DNA of 6,002 nucleotides from Clostridiales bacterium (GTDB lineage: Bacteria > Bacillota > Clostridia > Oscillospirales > Oscillospiraceae): positions 1 to 6,002 of the forward strand of contig VSNB01000194.1 in assembly GCA_009774055.1 (NCBI GenBank). Direction: 5' to 3'. A program made the translations under genes and the position numbers. Positions 5,346 to 6,002 of the stretch are shown here, one piece after another. The first letter of the stretch is position 1. Each line of letters starts with the position of its first letter. The notes below the pieces were generated by a model that was not told where the DNA came from, searched no databases, and worked only from the letters and a program-made list of their open reading frames with translations.

Positions 5346-6002
5346 TTACTTAATGACCTCGCCCCGGGCCTTCTTCTCCTCGATCTCCCGGAGGGCGTCC
5401 TTGTGGCTGAGGTTGACGCGGCCCTTCTCATCGATCTCGGTGACCTTGACCCACATCATGTCGCCGATCTTGCACACGTCCTCCACCTTCTCCACACGGT
5501 GGTTAGCCAGCTTGGAGATGTGCACCAGCCCGTCCTTACCGGGAGCCAGCTCCACAAACGCGCCGAACTGCATCAGCCGGACCACCCGGCCGTAGTACAG
5601 GGAACCCACCTCGGGCACGAACACGATCTGATCGATGGCGTGTTTGGCGGCTTCGGCGGACTCAGCGTTGGGGGAGGCGATGCGGATGGTGCCGTCGTCC
5701 TCGATGTCGATCTTCGCGCCGGTGTCGGCCACGATCTTCTGGATGACGGAGCCGCCCTTGCCGATGACGTCCCGGATGTTGTCAGGATCGATGTGCATGG
5801 TGATCATCTTGGGCGCCCACTTGCTGACCTCGGCGCGAGGCGCGGCGATGCAGGGCAGCATGATCTGGTCCAGAATCTCGCACCGGGCGTCGTAGGTGAT
5901 GTCCAGGGCGTTTTTGATGATCTCCATGGTCAGGCCGTCGTTCTTCAGATCCATCTGGATGGCGGTGATGCCCTTCTTGGTGCCGCCCACCTTGAAGTCC
6001 AT
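5346..6002 (-). CDS. pnp: Polyribonucleotide nucleotidyltransferase (PNPase), C-terminal part
   Basis: The window holds the last 218 residues of PNPase, a protein of about 700 residues; the N-terminus lies beyond the right edge. PNPase degrades RNA 3' to 5' by phosphorolysis and is part of bacterial RNA turnover complexes. The segment begins within the second RNase PH-like core (MDFKVGGTKKGITAIQMD); by analogy with E. coli PNPase, its DFK includes residues close to the catalytic metal site. A KH domain follows at about 66-125 of the segment with the GKGG loop at 81-84. An S1 domain follows at about 131-203, with GRVVRLMQFGAFVEL and GLVHISKLANHRVEKV. The protein ends soon after S1, without the long tail seen in some proteobacteria. 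The methionine encoded at 6000-6002 is internal, not the start. All expected C-terminal domains are intact. Confidence 0.97.
   Translation of the reverse strand: MDFKVGGTKKGITAIQMDLKNDGLTMEIIKNALDITYDARCEILDQIMLPCIAAPRAEVSKWAPKMITMHIDPDNIRDVIGKGGSVIQKIVADTGAKIDIEDDGTIRIASPNAESAEAAKHAIDQIVFVPEVGSLYYGRVVRLMQFGAFVELAPGKDGLVHISKLANHRVEKVEDVCKIGDMMWVKVTEIDEKGRVNLSHKDALREIEEKKARGEVIK

Overview
This 6 kb window is ordinary chromosomal housekeeping sequence, probably from a GC-rich member of the class Clostridia (Oscillospiraceae-like, for example the Flavonifractor/Lawsonibacter group). The case for this is the combination of a Firmicutes-type zinc-ribbon L33, strong AAGGAGG ribosome binding sites, sigma-A-type promoters, a DUF5693 membrane protein (a family I know mainly from Firmicutes) and strongly G/C-biased third codon positions. 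The genus is an inference from protein style and base composition. No mobile element, phage gene, CRISPR array, tRNA or rRNA gene was seen.

Layout. (1) Positions 1-2246, minus strand: a GTG-started ruvX (YqgF, putative Holliday junction resolvase/pre-16S rRNA nuclease) followed by a DUF5693 polytopic membrane protein that runs off the left edge. (2) Positions 2247-2512: a divergent promoter region. It holds a minus-strand promoter for ruvX with a hairpin at the very start of its transcript, and a near-consensus plus-strand promoter followed by a leader of about 130 nt. (3) Positions 2513-4697, plus strand: rpmG-secE-nusG-rplK-rplA, a classical translation/secretion/transcription operon, closed by a strong intrinsic terminator at 4725-4757. 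(4) Positions 4781-6002, minus strand: a GNAT acetyltransferase, and upstream of it the C-terminal third of pnp (polynucleotide phosphorylase), which continues past the right edge. A terminator-like hairpin separates the two.

How the parts work together. The plus operon makes ribosomal proteins L33, L11 and L1, the SecE subunit of the translocon, and NusG. Only the nusG-rplK gap is long (110 nt; the others are 15-26 nt). It carries an RNA fold that copies the sequence and shape of the L1-binding site of 23S rRNA (GTGGGAGG on one side, TACCACC on the other), just before the rplK ribosome binding site. This is the expected place for feedback control of rplK-rplA translation by L1, and it is the most interesting regulatory signal here. 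The operon ends after rplA; rplJ-rplL and rpoBC, which follow in many Firmicutes, do not.

The best unexplained signal is an exact 16-nt sequence, GAAGCGAAACGAAAGA. It occurs twice, each time on the sense strand just after a stop codon (ruvX and rplA) and each time followed by a GC-rich hairpin. A 9-nt core of it occurs a third time in the rpmG leader. I found no new multi-gene system in this window.
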